Shown here: positions 7,293 to 8,971 of the stretch, one piece after another
How positions within the stretch are numbered: the stretch's first letter is position 1
How the letters are laid out: each line of letters starts with the position of its first letter
Origin: an uncultured Clostridia bacterium
GTDB taxonomy: Bacteria; Bacillota; Clostridia; Oscillospirales; Acutalibacteraceae
Length of the DNA stretch: 8,971 nt
Direction of reading: 5' to 3'
Assembly: GCA_946626015.1 (NCBI GenBank)
Contig: CAMOTT010000078.1
Location: forward strand, 1 to 8,971
The notes under the pieces: generated by a model
Told to the model about the DNA's origin: nothing
The model's database searches: none
The model's input: the letters and a program-made list of their open reading frames with translations, nothing else
Translations under genes and position numbers: made by a program

Positions 7293-7431
7293 AAGGGCGA
7301 AAAAGATTTGAACGGAAAATTTTGCATAGCGAGGCAGAGGACGCCGCAAGGCTGGCGCCTTGCAAGGGCGACAACGACACTATGCGGAATTTAACGCCAA
7401 AGCTTATCATCAGGTTTATTTGAGATTAGTA
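7276..7431. mobile_element. 156-bp MITE-like inverted-repeat element with nested hairpins
   Basis: Terminal arms TACTAATCTCAGATAAA (7276-7292) and TTTATTTGAGATTAGTA (7415-7431) are inverted copies with 16 of 17 positions matching. Trinucleotides TAA on both sides (7273-7275 and 7432-7434) could be a 3-bp target duplication. Inside, AAATTTTGCATAG (7317-7329) pairs with CTATGCGGAATTT (7380-7392) over 13 positions if two G-U pairs are allowed, and a GCAAGGC/GCCTTGC hairpin (7346-7352, 7357-7363) sits at the centre. There is no coding capacity. The element ends 7 nt past the rubredoxin stop codon, so it would be part of that mRNA's 3' end. It may be a non-autonomous transposon derivative or a structured RNA; with one copy in view I cannot decide between them. 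Confidence 0.6.
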
Positions 7432-7432
7432 T
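7415..7432 (-). repeat. Right terminal inverted repeat of the 156-bp element
   Basis: TTTATTTGAGATTAGTAT is the inverse partner of 7275-7292. It ends 7 nt from the end of the rubredoxin stop codon, close to the 3' end of that coding region. Confidence 0.7.
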
Positions 7433-7438
7433 AAGATC

Positions 7439-7591
7439 TTATTCCTGCTCAAAGGCATCCTTTCCAAGTCCGCAGGTGGGGCATACCCAATCCTCGGGGA
7501 TATCCTCAAAAGCTGTGCCGGGGGCGATACCGTTGTCCGGGTCGCCAACGGCGGGATCATAGACATAACCGCAGGGGCATACGTACTTCAT
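7439..7591 (-). CDS. Rubredoxin with shortened CxC N-terminal knuckle
   Basis: The - strand frame from ATG (7589-7591) to TAA (7439-7441) encodes 50 residues of a long-type rubredoxin. It has the DPAVGDPDNGIAPGTAFED segment (12-30), then PEDWVCPTCG (32-41) and a KDAFE end. Rubredoxins are small cytoplasmic one-iron electron carriers with four Cys ligands. Here the second pair, C37-x-x-C40, is normal, but the first reads C5-P-C7-G, one residue shorter than the usual CxxCG; the raw bases TGC CCC TGC are unambiguous. GGAG lies 9 nt before the ATG. The gene follows the flavodiiron gene by 44 nt in the same direction, so it most likely passes electrons to that enzyme. Identification as rubredoxin is secure; whether the short knuckle binds iron normally is not shown. 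Confidence 0.9.
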   Translation of the reverse strand: MKYVCPCGYVYDPAVGDPDNGIAPGTAFEDIPEDWVCPTCGLGKDAFEQE

Positions 7592-7615
7592 AATTCATAT
7601 CTCCTTTTTTAGTAT

Positions 7616-7640
7616 AATAATCACCGTCAGGTGGATTATT
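7616..7640 (-). other. Intercistronic hairpin between the flavodiiron and rubredoxin genes
   Basis: AATAATCACC (7616-7625) and GGTGGATTATT (7630-7640) pair across a 4-nt loop with one bulged base. The stem spans the flavodiiron stop codon (7636-7638) and ends about 11 nt before the GGAG of the rubredoxin gene. It is not followed directly by a T run in the - direction, so it looks like an mRNA processing or stability hairpin rather than a terminator. Confidence 0.45.
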
Positions 7641-8971
7641 CGTTAATGGGCTCAAAATCAATGGGTCCGTGCTTGCAAAGGGGGCAAACGAAGTCCTCCG
7701 GGAGCTCGTCGCCCTCGTAAACATAACCGCAGATCTTGCACACAAAGCCCTTCTTGCCCTCGGTTTTGGGCTTGGGCTTTACGTTCTGCTGGTAGTAGGT
7801 GTAGGTCATGGTCTCCTTGTCGCTGATGACCCTCGCCTCGGTAATGGAACAGATAAACATACCGTGGCTGCCCAGGTCAACGTACTGCTCTACCTTGAGG
7901 GAAAACATGGCGTTGATGTAGTGGGGCAGGATAACAAGGCCGTTGTCGGAACGTGAAGGTTGGCTGCCCTCGAACTTGTCCGCCGTTCTGCCGCTCCTGA
8001 AGCCGAAGCTCTCGAACACGCTGAAGGGAGCCTCCACCGAAAGGCAGTTGACGTTCATTATGCCCGTCTGCTTGATGACGTGGTGGGAATAATTCGCTTT
8101 GTTGATGTTTACGGCGATACGGTTGGGGTTATCCGACACCTGGGTGACGGTGTTTACTATCAGGCCGTTATCCTTTTTGCCGTCATTTGAAGTAACCACA
8201 TAAAGGCCGTAGCCTATGCGGAAAAGCGCTGTAAGGTCGTTTTTGTTTGCGCTCTTGGGATCACGCTCGATGTAGTCCCTGCAAAGCTCCTCCGCGAGAG
8301 CCTCGATCTGCTCCGAATTTTCCTGATCCATGGCGGACATGATTTTTACGGTATTCTCCGCCCAGGTGATATTCTTGCAGACGGAAAGCTTTTCCTTCAT
8401 CACCTTTGCGGCAAGGGGCGCCCATGAGCCGTTCTCGATAAGGCCGATGGTGCGGTTGCGGAAATTGCGCTCCGTCAGGTGGTCTATGAATTCCCTCATG
8501 AAGGGGAAGATATCCGCGTTGTATGTGGTCGTGGCAAGAACTATTTTGCCGTAACGGAAAGCGTCCTCAACACATTCCGCCATATCGGCGCGGGCAAGGT
8601 CGTTCACAACTACCTTTGGGCAGCCTTTCTCCTTGAGCTTTTCCGCAAGGAGCTCCACCGCTTTTTTGGTGTTGCCGTAAACTGATGTGTAGCAGATCAG
8701 AACGCCCTCTGTCTCCACACCGTAAGACGACCATGTGTTGTAAAGGTCAAGATAATAGCCTAAGTTCTCCGTAAGGATGGGGCCGTGAAGGGGGCAGATC
8801 TTTTCGATATCCAGCTCCGCGGCCTTTTTGAGCAAATTCTGTACCTGAGCGCCGTATTTTCCCACGATGCCCACATAGTATCTCCTTGCCTCGCAGGCCC
8901 AGTCCTCCTCCACGTCCAGCGCGCCGAACTTGCCAAAGCCGTCCGCCGAGAAAAGAACCTGGTCCGCGGCG
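7636..8971 (-). CDS. Multidomain flavodiiron protein (O2/NO reductase) with flavin reductase and rubredoxin domains, 5' truncated by window edge
   Basis: The frame runs open from the window edge, giving 444 visible residues. Residues 1 to about 80 are the end of the metallo-beta-lactamase domain: the Asp in LFSADGFG (D10) and the His in PLHGPIL (H62) match the last two di-iron ligands of flavodiiron proteins. A flavodoxin domain follows (about 88-235), with its FMN phosphate loop at YTSVYGNTKKAV (94-105). Next comes a flavin-reductase-like domain (about 243-395, including YGLYVVTSNDGKKDNG), and the end is a short rubredoxin with CKICG and CPLC (Cys 411, 414, 429, 432). The enzyme is cytoplasmic and reduces O2 to water (some reduce NO), protecting anaerobes. 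The extra domains could bring electrons from NAD(P)H to the FMN/di-iron core in one chain. A GTG near 8911-8913 is internal and not the start, because homologous sequence continues upstream of it. Confidence 0.92.
   Translation of the reverse strand, partial: AADQVLFSADGFGKFGALDVEEDWACEARRYYVGIVGKYGAQVQNLLKKAAELDIEKICPLHGPILTENLGYYLDLYNTWSSYGVETEGVLICYTSVYGNTKKAVELLAEKLKEKGCPKVVVNDLARADMAECVEDAFRYGKIVLATTTYNADIFPFMREFIDHLTERNFRNRTIGLIENGSWAPLAAKVMKEKLSVCKNITWAENTVKIMSAMDQENSEQIEALAEELCRDYIERDPKSANKNDLTALFRIGYGLYVVTSNDGKKDNGLIVNTVTQVSDNPNRIAVNINKANYSHHVIKQTGIMNVNCLSVEAPFSVFESFGFRSGRTADKFEGSQPSRSDNGLVILPHYINAMFSLKVEQYVDLGSHGMFICSITEARVISDKETMTYTYYQQNVKPKPKTEGKKGFVCKICGYVYEGDELPEDFVCPLCKHGPIDFEPINE

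Larger units (their letters stand above)
7127..7438. other. 312-bp gene-free region between the sugar-binding protein gene and the rubredoxin gene
   Basis: No credible gene lies here. Next to the sugar-binding protein gene is an AT-rich leader that includes nine consecutive A residues (T on the - strand) near 7186-7194; I could not find a convincing -35/-10 pair for that gene in it. The rest holds a GC-rich hairpin (7231-7262) and a 156-bp inverted-repeat element (7276-7431), both listed separately. An open frame on the - strand (7168-7410) translates the repeats and has no family resemblance. Confidence 0.75.

Noticed and set aside
7168..7410. An 80-codon open frame on the - strand in the gene-free region
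   Set aside because: It reads through the hairpin and the inverted-repeat element, has no recognisable family pattern, and its composition follows the repeats. No ribosome binding site was evident.
8911..8913. Start codon of the flavodiiron gene at 8913
   Set aside because: The codon is GTG inside a continuing open frame. The upstream residues LFSADGFGKFGALD match the flavodiiron metallo-beta-lactamase domain, so the gene extends past the window edge.
1..8971. CRISPR array, tRNA or rRNA genes, phage genes, or a full insertion sequence
   Set aside because: I saw no regularly spaced direct repeats, no tRNA-like cloverleaf or CCA end, no rRNA stretches and no transposase or integrase motifs on either strand.

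Overview
The window (about 50% GC, short intergenic gaps, strong GGAG-type ribosome binding sites, Gram-positive lipoprotein and wall-polymer genes, strictly anaerobic redox genes) looks like chromosome from a gut or rumen clostridium. Ruminococcus or another Oscillospiraceae member is my best guess from protein style; the sequence alone does not prove it.

Layout. (1) Positions 2-226, + strand: the 3' end of a PfkB-family sugar kinase, most like 2-keto-3-deoxygluconate kinase, closed by a strong terminator at 251-290. (2) Positions 299-1210, - strand: a membrane-anchored GH16 beta-glucanase. (3) A 187-bp divergent spacer at 1211-1397 with a candidate promoter for each direction. (4) Positions 1398-5936, + strand: a probable two-gene operon with an 18-nt gap. 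It encodes a large GT2 / CDP-glycerol glycerophosphotransferase fusion and a secreted class 3 lipase-like protein with a C-terminal Ig-like domain and a tryptophan-rich hydrophobic tail; a terminator follows at 5941-5977. (5) Positions 6002-7126, - strand: a galactose/glucose-binding lipoprotein of the MglB type with no transporter partner genes in view. (6) Positions 7127-7438: 312 bases without a gene, holding a GC-rich hairpin and a 156-bp inverted-repeat element with nested secondary structure. (7) Positions 7439-8971, - strand: a small rubredoxin with an atypical CxC knuckle, downstream of a multidomain flavodiiron protein (metallo-beta-lactamase, flavodoxin, flavin reductase and short rubredoxin domains) whose 5' end lies outside the window.

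How the parts fit. The GT2/TagF-like fusion would work at the cytoplasmic membrane on a glycerol-phosphate-containing surface polymer. The lipase and GH16 enzymes are exported or surface-exposed, so the middle of the window is a cell-surface polymer and hydrolase region. The flavodiiron protein and rubredoxin form an electron chain that reduces O2 (or NO), as expected in an anaerobe. The two least routine things here are the 156-bp inverted-repeat element directly behind the rubredoxin stop codon and the one-residue-short metal knuckle of that rubredoxin. The unusual protein architectures (the GT2-beta-TagF fusion, the displaced lipase histidine, the W-rich tail) come next. I found no clear evidence of a wholly new multi-gene system.
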